A stretch of 64,000 nucleotides of DNA, from NCBI RefSeq assembly GCF_014851395.1, contig NW_024042261.1, positions 34,177,942-34,241,941 on the forward strand, given 5' to 3'. Of this stretch, positions 36,900-46,783 are shown one piece after another. The notes beneath the pieces were generated by a model. That model was not told the DNA's origin, did no database searches, and was given only the letters and a program-made list of their open reading frames with translations. Numbering within the stretch: the stretch's first letter is position 1; every line of letters starts with the position of its first letter. The position numbers and the translations under genes are program-made. Source of the DNA: Micropterus salmoides (lineage: Eukaryota; Chordata; Actinopteri; Centrarchiformes; Centrarchidae).

Positions 36900-38500
36900 T
36901 GTGAAGTCAGTGTCCACATCAAGACTATATGTATGAGTTGGTTAAAACCTCCTAAATGGACTTACAAAGCTTAAATATATAGTCACATGAAGTATATGTA
37001 ACATGTAATGACAGCTTACCACCAGATTGCAGTTGGTGTATGTGTCTAAGTGACCTTTCTCACAGTTTACATCTTGTCAAGCAAGTGCAACTGACAGCAT
37101 AAACAATGACTTTATTCCATCAGCAGGGCCCTCGGCAGGGGTGTAGCACAAAATTCTGGGCCCCATACAAGTCTCTGTGGGCCATCTTCCTCTCTTGGTC
37201 CCTGTCTCTCACGCGTCTTTTGAAAAAAGTTGACAAATAATTGAGCTAACAACTGTAACAATTAAACTGTTCTTACCACATTTAAACAAGTAATAACAAG
37301 GGCATCAATTTGTGTTGAAAAGTGGCTCAGATTAGGGAAAATTGGAACATTTAACATTTAATTTCCTGCATTCTGGACGTATTTCCGCTACAAATTAAAG
37401 TGGAAATGTCTTTATTTATATAAAGGGAAACAAAATCAACGGCACTGTAAGCAGAGGAGATGATAATGCAGCAATGCATTGACATGATACAGTATATCCA
37501 TAGTGTGTGAGGAGGTTACTGCAGTGTAGTTTCCATAGGAAACAGGATAGAGGATAAATCACTTCCTGTAACAAAGTCATAAGGTGTTCAATGAAAAAAG
37601 CAAGCACCAGGGACCAGATGGGCAAGATTTTTTGTGCACAATACTGGGTAAGGTGTGGGAAAAATTGAGTTTGTTTACCCAACAGGGGTATCTACAATAT
37701 AGGTCATGTAGTTTAATGTATTTAAAGTGCAAAGTGACAGTATAGTTGTCTCGACTGCCTTTCTGTATCTCATCACTCCATCAATGCTGAAACTGATCTC
37801 TCTTTTTAATCGTGGTGCAGATTGTGTGTCTTAATTCGGCCACATCCTGTGTCTTGATCTTTGCATCTGCTTTCTGGTTTCTGTTCATCAACACCAGCCA
37901 TACAGCAAACGTTCAACATCAGGGACCAAGCAACTAGTGGACTGATTAACTGTGTGTCTTATCCATTTTTGGTTTGTACCACGATTTTAGCCTATTTTTT
38001 TTATCTATATAGACAGCTATAGCTCAGTAATTTAACAGATTATAAAAGCATACAAGAAACAACATTATGAAAACTACTTAACTAACCTTAACTTGTTTAA
38101 GGTTACTAATTAAGTAACCTTAAACAAAGCTGTTCACAGTTCCTGAAAAGCGGACATTTTGTAGATGTGTGACTTTCACTTCACAACAGCAGAGCAGTGT
38201 TTTCTGTCACTGTTACCGTAGTACATAATAGAAAATATGTCAAAAGAAAAAACTTGTACTTACCTCTTGACCAATACTACAGTTTTGAGGGTGTGGCTGA
38301 TGTGTGCTATTTTTTTAAAGCCTGCTAAACGGATCTCAGTACCTATTAGTCACAGTGTGCTTGTTTTTGTGTTTCTTTTCTGCATTGATTACTGAACTCA
38401 GCAAAAAACTGACATAATGACACATGCCCACGGGTGGGAGTGGGGAGATGGGGGTGATCATCACATCACAGTTTTTTGTGACAGTGTGTGTGTGTGTCAA
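36900..38500. other. intergenic between claudins 5 and 6
   Basis: 3' region of claudin 5, then the tail of copy 1 (including a stretch at about 37432-37703 that reappears at 42934-43205), then the duplicated upstream region of claudin 6 from 38064. About 37705-38030 is present only in copy 1. No gene is seen. Confidence 0.7.
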
Positions 38501-38519
38501 GCCGCTCCTAGGTTAAGTG

Positions 38520-38527
38520 TATAAAAG
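38520..38527 (+). promoter_or_regulatory. TATA box, claudin 6
   Basis: TATAAAAG, same position relative to the start codon as in claudin 4. Confidence 0.7.
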
Positions 38528-38654
38528 ACCAACTGCAGCCTTGCTTAAACATTTACTCTTGGGGATCTCTCCAGCAAGACATTACTGACTTCCAGAGATA
38601 CAACTTTTGGACCCTTTTTTTTGGACAACTGTGCGAGAAGCTTCCTGAGGAGAT

Positions 38655-39278
38655 ATGGTGTCAGCTGCTCTTCAGATGTTGGGCACTGCCCTGTGCATTA
38701 TTGGCTGGATAGGTACCATCATTGTCTGCGCCTTGCCGCATTGGAAAGTGACAGCCTTCATCGGTCAGAACATTGTCACTGCTCAAGCCGCTTGGGAGGG
38801 CATCTGGATGTCCTGTGTGGTCCAGAGCACAGGGCAGATGCAGTGCAAGGTTTATGACTCAATGTTGGCCCTTTCCAGTGACCTCCAGGCTGCCCGCGCC
38901 CTCATCATTATCGCTATCCTTGTCGGTATCTTCGGCATCCTCCTGGCCATCGCAGGGGGCAAATGCACCAACTGCGTGGAGGACGAGGGCCCCAAAGCCA
39001 AAATTGGCGTGACATCTGGTGTGGTCTTCATTATTGCCGGTGTTATGTGCCTCATTCCTGTGTGCTGGACAGCAAACACCATCATCAGGGATTTCTACAA
39101 CCCATTACTGGTGAGCTCTCAGAAAATGGAGCTTGGAGCTTCTCTCTTCATTGGCTGGGGTTCTGCTGGCCTCCTCATCCTGGGTGGTGGACTCCTCTGT
39201 TCCAACTGCCCTCCCAAGGATAACCACTCTGCCAAGTACTCAGCTCCCCGTTCAACTGCACCTAAGGGCTATGTCTGA
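38655..39278 (+). CDS. claudin 6 of the array (207 aa, duplication A copy 2)
   Basis: Duplicate of the claudin at 34431 with the same ECL1 signature (W30, GIW 49-51, C54, C64), CTNC loop and PKGYV PDZ-binding end. The coding regions differ at five bases in four codons, all changing the residue: H29 for Q, A45 for T, A46 for S and V153 for M. The first three are in ECL1 (H29 directly precedes the invariant W30; 45-46 directly precede W47-E-G), the fourth in ECL2. Removing two hydroxyl side chains and adding a histidine at the loop base could alter strand packing or ion selectivity; this is inference. UTRs and promoter are near-identical to copy 1. Confidence 0.96.
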   Translation: MVSAALQMLGTALCIIGWIGTIIVCALPHWKVTAFIGQNIVTAQAAWEGIWMSCVVQSTGQMQCKVYDSMLALSSDLQAARALIIIAILVGIFGILLAIAGGKCTNCVEDEGPKAKIGVTSGVVFIIAGVMCLIPVCWTANTIIRDFYNPLLVSSQKMELGASLFIGWGSAGLLILGGGLLCSNCPPKDNHSAKYSAPRSTAPKGYV

Positions 39279-39697
39279 GGAGGGAAAAGCCAAATGACAA
39301 GACGAAGAGACTGAAAAGGACTTGAATCAATTGCTTTGTGGTCCATACTATTGATTCATATTGTCACAACAAGTATGATTTGAATTTCACAGTGATTTTA
39401 TTGTGATCGAAATTTAATTTGATACTTTCATGTTGAGTTACAGCAATTTAGTATATGTTCAATCAGTGCTAAGATAAAGAGATGTGCACCACACCCAAAA
39501 AACTGTATGCGGACTGAGTGACAAAATACCCACTCAGTGGGAGTGAAAAATATACACATTGGAACAACATTTGACACATTACTTTCGTTATTTGAATTGT
39601 AAAACTATTTTGTAATTGTACCTAGCTTTCATTAATTTGTGTCATTTTATATTTCATTTCATTTTAAGTGTTTTTCATGTGACTGCCTGAAACTGTA

Positions 39698-39703
39698 AAT
39701 AAA
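39698..39703 (+). terminator. polyadenylation signal, claudin 6
   Basis: AATAAA at the position equivalent to 35474. Confidence 0.7.
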
Positions 39704-39709
39704 CATTTT

Positions 39710-40395
39710 TTCATCAACATTGAATTATCATGTTTTGGACATTCTTTTAAATTTTATAACATGGTATTGAAAGAGCTTCATCTTAGGCTAAAATGGAGGC
39801 TTCAGAAAGATATGATGGGATAGGGCTCTGCTATAGAAAATCCATGGATTTTAGCTGATTGTCTTTTATAAAAGTAATACAAAATTCTACATATTATCAA
39901 CCAAAAACAAAACCTCAATACTCCTAATTGCTTTACACTGAAATTATATATATTTTTTTAATTTTAGAGTGTAGGCAGACAAAAGAAGAGTGAAACAATT
40001 AAACTTAACTGAGACGTAATATGAATAACAACATTTTAATAGAGTATGTAAAACGCCTCAAAACACACTCTACATTATATGCACATCTAATACAAGGTTG
40101 TTTATCAAGTAGTCTTTTCCTATTATTATCATCAATTATGAGATGAGATTTTTACAGGAAACCTAAATTTTGTGACTTTACCTGTCCAACACTGCCCCTA
40201 GCTGTAAAGAGAATAACACTGCAGATGTTTTCATTTTTAAGTGTTTTTAGCTTTTATTCTCGTTCAGAACTGAAACTTCAACTCCTACCTAAATTAATTT
40301 TTTGTCTCTTATTTGTACCTGACCTTAAAGCTTTGGATTCTAGCAAGTCAGCAGAGCAGAAGGTCACTGGGTCTCTGTTTGTGTGTAAACTCCTT
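39710..40395. other. intergenic between claudins 6 and 7
   Basis: Copy 2 counterpart of 35490-36170; no gene. It differs by small indels and by a diverged patch at about 40217-40310. Confidence 0.7.
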
Positions 40396-40399
40396 CTAG

Positions 40400-40463
40400 C
40401 CAATGGGACAATGGTATCACATAACCTCATTTCTGTGTGTTCTAACAAAACAAACTATAAATA
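40400..40463 (+). promoter_or_regulatory. core promoter, claudin 7 (CCAAT and TATA)
   Basis: CCAAT at 40400-40404 and TATAAATA at 40456-40463, spaced as in copy 1. Confidence 0.65.
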
Positions 40464-40529
40464 CAAGCATACATCATTCCACTCGTCTTTCTTTTTGGAT
40501 TTGAAGATAAGAGGAACAAAGCTGGCAAA

Positions 40530-41117
40530 ATGGTTTCTCAGGGGATTCAGATATTTGGTATGTTGATGGCTTTAATTGGCTGGTTCATGGTGATTGTGGT
40601 GTGCGTCTTGCCCATGTGGAAGGTCACTGCTTTCATCGGAGCTAACATCATCACAGCTCAGATCATCTGGCAGGGCATGTGGATGAACTGTGTGGTGATG
40701 AGTACAGGCCAGATGCAGTGCAAGGTGTATGACTCAATGATGGCCCTGCCCCAGGACCTGCAGGCAGCTCGTGCCATGATCATCATCTCCATCCTGACTG
40801 GAATATTGGGAGTGATCTTTTCAATCGCTGGTGGAAAATGTACTAATTTCATTGAGGAGGAGCGATCCAAGGCGAAGGCTTGCATCCTGGCTGGAGTTTG
40901 GTTCATCATCTCGGGGTTGCTTTGTCTCATTCCAGTCTCCTGGTCTGCCAACTCCACCATCATCAACTTCTACAATCCGCTCGGGATTGAACCTCAGAGG
41001 TATGAATTAGGAGCGGCACTGTATATCGGCTGGGCAGCTGCTGCACTGCTGCTGATTGGAGGGGGGCTACTTTGTTGGAACTGCCCCCCCAACACCCCCA
41101 CTTCATACCCAAATTGA
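40530..41117 (+). CDS. claudin 7 of the array (195 aa, no PDZ tail, copy 2)
   Basis: Duplicate of the claudin at 36308. Same WQGMW-C54-C64 ECL1, CTNF loop and truncated tail ending TSYPN, so the PDZ-binding site was lost before the duplication. Three base differences from copy 1, all changing the residue: L93 for F (TM2), A140 for S (start of ECL2) and G179 for E (TM4). At 140 and 179 this copy carries the residues common to the other claudins in the array (SAN, GGGLLC), so it is closer to the family consensus and copy 1 looks derived. Confidence 0.95.
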   Translation: MVSQGIQIFGMLMALIGWFMVIVVCVLPMWKVTAFIGANIITAQIIWQGMWMNCVVMSTGQMQCKVYDSMMALPQDLQAARAMIIISILTGILGVIFSIAGGKCTNFIEEERSKAKACILAGVWFIISGLLCLIPVSWSANSTIINFYNPLGIEPQRYELGAALYIGWAAAALLLIGGGLLCWNCPPNTPTSYPN

Positions 41118-41119
41118 CA

Positions 41120-41656
41120 CCTGTGAAGTCAGTGTCTACATCAAGACTATACGTATGAGTTGGTTAAAACCTCCTAAATGGACTTACAAAGCTTAAATAT
41201 ATAGTCACATGAAGTATATGTAACATGTAATGACAGCTTACCACCAGATTGCAGTTGGTGTATGTGTCTAAGTGACCTTTCTCACAGTTTACATCTTGTC
41301 AGGCAAGTGCAACTGACAGCATAAACAATGACTTTATTCCATTTAGTTGTGTCAGCAGGGCCCTCGGCAGGGGTGTAGCACAACATTCTGGGCCCCATAC
41401 AAGTCTCTGTGGGCCATCTTCCTCTCTTGGTCCCTGTCTCTCACGCATCTTTTGAAAAAAGTTGACAAATAATTGAGCTAACAACTGTAACAATTAAACT
41501 GTTCTTACCACATTTAAACAAGTAATAACAAAGGCAACAATTTGTGTTGAAAAGTGGCTCAGATTAGGGAAAATTGGAGCCTTTAACATTTAATTTCCTG
41601 CATTCTGGAGATATTTCCGCGTGGAAATATCTTTATTTATATAAAGGGAAACAAAA
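41120..41656. other. claudin 7 3' region
   Basis: Matches 36898-37436 closely. No gene. Confidence 0.7.
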
Positions 41657-42933
41657 TAGATAACAGCAGATAACAATTCATAAATTTAAAAATATAACAG
41701 AATATAATGCAGTAATCAGCTGTAATTTTTGGATGATGCACATGTTTCGTCTATACTTACATTGCATTGCATGTTTTCTTATTGTGCAATAATTCTCATA
41801 GCCTTTTCATTTGTTAGTTAACATTTCCTGGCACAAGTTATTTTTCAGAACATTTTTAACAAATGCTTTCAAAAAGTAATGGGGACAAAATCAGCCATTT
41901 CAAAATGTGGTGGGGACATGTTCCAGCATCCCCAGTGTAAATTACACTTTAATAATTATATTTATAATAATAATCTGGGATTTGTGCTTAAATCTGCACA
42001 GTTTAAAATCTCACAACATTTCAACCCTCTTTTCTCAACATGCTGTATCCTACAATTACTTTACTATGGTTACTATGGTTACTATGGTACTATGGTTGTT
42101 ATAAGTTTTAGTGGCATCTAGTGGTGAGGTTTGGGAATTACAATCAGAGGCTCACGGTGCATTCACATGCTCCTCGAATGGTCCCATTTCCCGAGTTGTG
42201 AAGTCGCTCTTCCAATTTCAGTGTGTGTTCACGTGCTCTTGCGTCGGAATGTGGAATCAACATGGATGCTACTACAAAGATGTGTTGGATTAGCATTATC
42301 AGAGCATATCAACAACATGCAGACACCTAGTTGACTTTACATGGATAGCAAATTAACCGTTATAACCATATTATAAATTACATGCAAAATATGTATATAA
42401 AATACGTGATTTGCCACAAATCAAAGTTCTGTATACGTCTTTATTTCCCTTGTACACTTTATTTCTCTTTTTGAAATAAAGACTTGAGGAAGTATTATAT
42501 AAGTATTGTATTATAGTATCATTGTATCTTTTTATATCTTTTGTGTACTTGTAAATTTTTTCTGATCTCCTTACTTTTCATATATTTATATTACTATTTA
42601 TGTTATGTGTACTATAACTGCTACTAATAACAATACATGTTCTTCTTGTTCTTCTTCTTCGGACGTATTCAATGTAATGACGAAACTCCGTAGAGCCGTT
42701 TGTCCATTTGGCTAGTGTAGAAAGATGGCCATGCAACATGGTGAAGTCCATGTAAGGGGATCCGATGTTTATACACCACATGAAAGCATTTGTGTCAATA
42801 GATCCTCCTAAATACTACACACTGAACCTTTAAATAGCCTTTGCCATGACTATCATGCTTTAAATAACATTATTTTCTTCATGAAGGAAATAAGCATAGT
42901 GGCATTTCACCAGAAATGAAGATTGAGGGAATT
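41657..42933 (+). mobile_element. 1.28-kb insertion in duplication A copy 2
   Basis: Copy 1 reads gggaaacaaaat-caacggcac without interruption (about 37426-37446). In copy 2 the same two halves are separated by about 1.28 kb, flanked by AAAAT on both sides, a possible target-site duplication. Inside, about 42095-42835 looks like a common teleost nonautonomous element: its left side has 'gttttagtggcatctagtggtgagg' and its right side ends 'aaatactacacactgaaccttt', forming an inverted pair. No transposase is seen. Confidence 0.75.
42061..42095 (+). repeat. 9-bp minisatellite
   Basis: About four units of ttactatgg (the last one 8 bp) at the left edge of the nested element. Confidence 0.85.
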
Positions 42934-43237
42934 AAAATCAACGACACTGTAAGCAGAGGAGATGATAATGCAGCAATGCATTGACATGATACAGTATATC
43001 CATAGTGTGTGAGGAGGTTACTGCAGTGTAGTTTCCATAGGAAACAGGATAGAGGATAAATCACTTCCTGTAACAAAGTCATAAGGTGTTCAATGAAAAA
43101 AGCAAGCACCAGGGACCAGATAGGCAAGATTTTTTGTGCACAATACTGGGTAAGGTGTGGGAAAAATTGAGTTTGTTTACCCAACAGGGGTATCTACAAT
43201 ATAGGTTAACAGATTATAAAAGCATACAAGAAACAAC

Positions 43238-43851
43238 ACATCAGCTTAATTTGATCAAACTAATTAGTGACAAAAAATATCATCTAGTGAAAACACTGCA
43301 CAGAAGGAATAAAGAGAAACTCACAAAATCTTTCCATCCTTACCTCCAAAATTGTCTGTGTTGTTGCAAACACAATAGAGTAAAATTCTTCATAGTCTAT
43401 ATGCAATTCTCTATTATGAACAACAGAGTAAGCACAAACTTTTGTTGTGCTTGCTTATCAGTTGTGTGTTAAGATGCCCAACCACTAGTAAAGAGCTTGT
43501 TTGTGTAAAAAAAATACAACTACACTTAATTTGATCATTTGCCATCCTTTATAGTCTGATCTGGTTTTAGGATATTTGAAGTCACTAAGGGCTGTTCTGC
43601 AGAGACATCTGCATATGATAGTGAGTTTTCCAAGAACAAAAGCGAGGAATTGTTTAAACCTGGGTGCCACTCCCTTTGTTCTCGGAGAAGGAATCTTGTT
43701 TGACCAGTAGAACTCACCTGACACCAATACAGCCCTCCTCCTGTACATTCTCTGACAAACAACAAGGGAGAGAGCTGTGTCACTCCGAAAGAGAACAAGA
43801 CCTGTGTGCTGAAACACTTCTCTCTCCTGTCGCAGACGAAGCCTCTTCACC
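43238..43851 (+). other. upstream region of claudin 8
   Basis: Unique sequence between the end of duplication A and claudin 8. No clear TATA box is visible near the start codon. Antisense frames here resemble nothing. Confidence 0.5.
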
Positions 43852-44601
43852 ATGGGGAGGATTGGCAAGGAAGTGGCAGCATTGGTTTTAAGTATCATAG
43901 GCCTTATTGGAGTGGCGGTGACTGCTGGGATCCCCATGTGGAGAGTAACTTCCTACATTGGAGCCAACATTGTGACAGGCCAGATAGTGTGGGATGGTCT
44001 ATGGATGAACTGTGTGATGCAGAGCACTGGGCAGATGCAGTGCAAGCTGGAGTCGTCTATTATGACACTGACTGCTGATCTGCAAGCCGCCCGAGCCCTG
44101 GTCATCATCTCCCTCGTGTTCTGCTTCGTCGGTGTCGCGATCACCTTTTATGGAGCCAAGTGCACCGGCTGCATCAAAAAGGATTCATCAAAAGCCAAGG
44201 TGGTGATCCTGGGTGGCATTCTCATCATTATTTCTGCTATCCTGGTCCTGATCCCCGTCTGCTGGTCTGCAGCTGTCACCATCGCAGACTTTCAGAACCC
44301 ATTGGTCATTACAACACAGAAGAGGGAACTCGGATCCGCCATCTACGTCGGCTGGGGCTCTGCTGCAGTTCTTCTGATCGCTGGGATCATCCTAACCACA
44401 TCATGTCCTCCTCAAGAAGCCAAGTATGGATATCCAGGCTACCCACCAGCACAATTGTACCCTTACGCAGGTCCATTGACAAACCAGGCAACGTATGCTC
44501 CTGTGTATGCTCCCCCGTCCACATACACAGGCACTGGAACATACTTACCCGGCAAACCGTATGGAGCACCTACCACATACTCTGCTAGACAGTTCATCTA
44601 A
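43852..44601 (+). CDS. claudin 8 of the array (249 aa, long Tyr/Pro tail)
   Basis: Single-exon claudin. ECL1 W30, G49-L-W51 (WDGLW), C54, C64 with VMQSTGQMQ; the TM1 end reads TAGIPMW instead of CALPMW; CTGC after TM2; ECL2 DFQNPLVITTQKRE; TM4 ends with TTSCPP. The cytoplasmic tail is about 65 residues, roughly twice that of its neighbours, with about 11 tyrosines and many prolines (YGYPGYPPAQ and so on), and ends SARQFI instead of -YV. It may lack or have altered PDZ binding, while the tyrosines are possible phosphorylation or SH2/WW-type docking sites (inference). The ATG lies in a good context (accATGg). Its 3' UTR is the origin of a segment duplicated downstream. Confidence 0.95.
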   Translation: MGRIGKEVAALVLSIIGLIGVAVTAGIPMWRVTSYIGANIVTGQIVWDGLWMNCVMQSTGQMQCKLESSIMTLTADLQAARALVIISLVFCFVGVAITFYGAKCTGCIKKDSSKAKVVILGGILIIISAILVLIPVCWSAAVTIADFQNPLVITTQKRELGSAIYVGWGSAAVLLIAGIILTTSCPPQEAKYGYPGYPPAQLYPYAGPLTNQATYAPVYAPPSTYTGTGTYLPGKPYGAPTTYSARQFI

Positions 44602-45017
44602 TAACTAAAAAGACAGAAAGATGATAAAGACTGAGATTTCTGCCATGATTGCTTCAATAACTTCTTATGCCTTTAGGACGTGAAATTGCACCAAAATACA
44701 CATAGTTTTCCCTAGAGGATGTTATGTGTTCATATACAATGTTGAGATTTAAACTTATTCACTCAAAAATCACTGTGACCTTTGATTATTAAAAATCTTT
44801 CATTAAATGTTTTCTCATTTGGATTGATTTTGAGCTCTAAAATACTTAATGACGTCTTGAAGCGGAATACTGTATCAACATGGCTGTGAAGGTTGCATTG
44901 CTTTTTCATAAGGAAGTCTGTGTCGATATATTTATTTCCTTGTTATGCGGAGCAGACTTTGTAAAGTTTGTTTTCTGTAAATGCCACTTTACTTATGAGA
45001 TTTTTTGAAAGAATTTT

Positions 45018-45023
45018 AATAAA
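45018..45023 (+). terminator. polyadenylation signal, claudin 8
   Basis: AATAAA about 415 bases after the stop codon; the equivalent in the downstream duplicate is at 47726. Confidence 0.65.
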
Positions 45024-45264
45024 ATGTTTCGAGTATTTTTACATCTGTTTGTCGAGTCTTTTTTACAAAATATTTTACTAGCATTGTTATGAAATGTTTC
45101 CTGTGAAGATGAGCTCGGACATTTTACAATGTCAGAGCCCTGTATATGTCTGTGTCTGGGTGAGTGAGAGGCAGAAACAAAATAAGCCAATATCATTTTT
45201 CTTCTATACATGTATAAGAATTATAATAAAGGATTTTCTAAAACATTTTATTACATTTTAATGA

Positions 45265-45520
45265 CTGTGCGTCATTGTACTATAATCCGTCCATACTATA
45301 AATCCATCAGCGCTGTATAAGTTATTCTCAAGCTAACGTGATTATAAGGAAGTTTTCCATGTGTTCTGACCGTGTGAAGTGCTCTCTGTTTAGAACCTAC
45401 ATTACACCATTATGTACTGCTCAGTTGTGGTCTAACTATAAGAAAAAGAGTATGCAGAGGCTTAAGGTAGCATATTCTGATGCAATGAGGCTGCTGCTTC
45501 ATGTCCCTAGGTGAAAAAAA
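45265..45520 (+). pseudogene. LINE reverse transcriptase C-terminal remnant
   Basis: The plus strand reads NVIIRKFSMCSDRVKCSLFRTYITPLCTAQLW then SNYKKKSMQRLKVAYSDAMRLLLHVPR and a stop: the conserved end of a fish LINE ORF2, after the RT domain. The left part is decayed. It lies inside duplication B unit 1 and has no counterpart in unit 2 (47965-48110), so it was inserted after the duplication or lost from unit 2. Confidence 0.75.
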
Positions 45521-46037
45521 TATAGAGAGGTTTAAAATATAAAAAAGAGGTTTACGCAGTGATCAAATTACCTGCAACATTGATCTGCATACCTTCATTC
45601 TGACTGGAAAAAAAACATAAATTTCTAGAATCGTTTGGAAAACATATAGACTGATGATTAAACAGAAGCAATGGGTAAAAGCAGGACAATCAAACCATAA
45701 ATGGATGTTCCGTCTGTCAACGTCTGACATCCGGTGAACTCCCATCCTTGTTGTTTTGTTTTTTTTAAACCTGAAACCAGTGACTGGACTTGATTTTCCG
45801 GTTACTTGCCCAACCAAAGGTTGGCCACTGGTAGGTCATTGTTTCAATGAGGAATCTTGTGCCTCTTTGCAGGCTTAATTTACATAGACTCGTTTAAGAT
45901 TGCTCTTGATCTCATCGAAACTATCCCCAGTCCACATAATGTGAAGAATCTTGTTGGGCAGATACCTGCTCTAAATGTAGTGATGTTTCACGTCAGAGGG
46001 AAGGACGAGTTCTGACTCCACCTTCAAGACAGACAGC

Positions 46038-46045
46038 TTTATAAC
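46038..46045 (+). promoter_or_regulatory. TATA-like box, claudin 9
   Basis: TTTATAAC about 106 bases before the start codon, in a block (ccttcaagacagacagc) that is conserved upstream of claudin 10. Confidence 0.5.
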
Positions 46046-46150
46046 CAAAGAAAATGTGCCACGGTCTCCATTCAACTCTACAACCAAAGACCTGCTCCTG
46101 AAACCTTCAACGTTTTTGCTTCTGTTCAGTGACTCAAACAAGACTTCAAC

Positions 46151-46783
46151 ATGGTGTCGATGGGACGACAGATGCTGGGCTTAATCCTGGCCATCATTGG
46201 CTTCCTGGCGACCATCATTGTGTGTGCCTTGCCCATGTGGAAGGTCACAGCCTTCATTGGAGCCAACATAGTGACAGCGCAGATCATCTGGGAAGGCTTG
46301 TGGATGAACTGTGTGATGCAGAGCACAGGCCAGATGCAGTGCAAGATCTATGATTCTTTGCTGGCTCTACCTCAGGACCTTCAGGCTGCCAGAGCTCTTG
46401 TGATCGTTTCCATCATCGCTGCTGCCTTTGGTGTCATCCTGGGCATCGTGGGAGGCAAGTGCACCAACTTTATGCAGGATGAAATTTCCAAAGTCAAGGT
46501 GGCCATTGCTGCTGGAGTCGTCTTCATCATTGCCGGTGTTCTTGTCCTCGTCCCTGTCTGCTGGTCTGCCAACACCATCGTCAGAGATTTCTACAATCCC
46601 CTTTTGACCGACCCTCAGAGGAGAGAGATGGGGGCTTCGCTCTACATCGGCTGGGGTGCAGCTGGGCTTCTCATCCTGGGTGGTGGTCTCCTCTGTAGCT
46701 CCTGCCCTCCCAAAGACAGCCCAGAGTATCCAGTCAAGTACTCCGGTGTGAGGTCGACAGCAACCAGCCAAGCCTACGTCTGA
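46151..46783 (+). CDS. claudin 9 of the array (cldn4-like, 210 aa)
   Basis: Single-exon claudin. ECL1 W30, G49-L-W51, C54, C64 with VMQSTGQMQ; CTNF after TM2; ECL2 DFYNPLLTDPQRRE; TM4 ends GGGLLCSSCPP; tail ends SQAYV, a PDZ-binding site. A canonical CLDN4-type barrier claudin in every visible feature. It differs from claudin 10 at seven residues (K31, I85, M108, Q109, V144, V200, Q207 here), and the pair also has several synonymous differences, unlike duplication A. Its transcript may end at the AATAAA at 47726, inside sequence derived from the claudin 8 3' UTR. Confidence 0.96.
   Translation: MVSMGRQMLGLILAIIGFLATIIVCALPMWKVTAFIGANIVTAQIIWEGLWMNCVMQSTGQMQCKIYDSLLALPQDLQAARALVIVSIIAAAFGVILGIVGGKCTNFMQDEISKVKVAIAAGVVFIIAGVLVLVPVCWSANTIVRDFYNPLLTDPQRREMGASLYIGWGAAGLLILGGGLLCSSCPPKDSPEYPVKYSGVRSTATSQAYV

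Larger units (their letters stand above)
33846..38063 (+). repeat. tandem duplication A, copy 1 (4.2 kb)
   Basis: Starts at 'attatgaaaactacttaac' and runs to the point where the same sequence begins again at 38064. It carries claudins 4 and 5 with their promoters and UTRs. Identity to copy 2 is very high through both genes and most intergenic DNA (offset about 4,218-4,224). Copy 1 contains about 330 bases at 37705-38030 that are absent from copy 2. Confidence 0.95.
38064..43237 (+). repeat. tandem duplication A, copy 2 (5.2 kb)
   Basis: Second unit, with claudins 6 and 7. It ends at 'acaagaaacaac' (43237), which is also the last sequence of copy 1 before the junction at 38063/38064, so the two boundaries of the unit are defined. 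It is longer than copy 1 because of about 1.28 kb inserted at about 41657-42933. Confidence 0.95.

Noticed and set aside
37416..37682. 88-aa antisense frame repeated at 42879-43184
   Set aside because: The frame recurs only because the DNA is duplicated; the protein resembles nothing and the differences are not codon-biased.
43485..43937. 150-aa antisense frame overlapping the start of claudin 8
   Set aside because: Overlaps the conserved claudin coding region in reverse; no recognisable motif.
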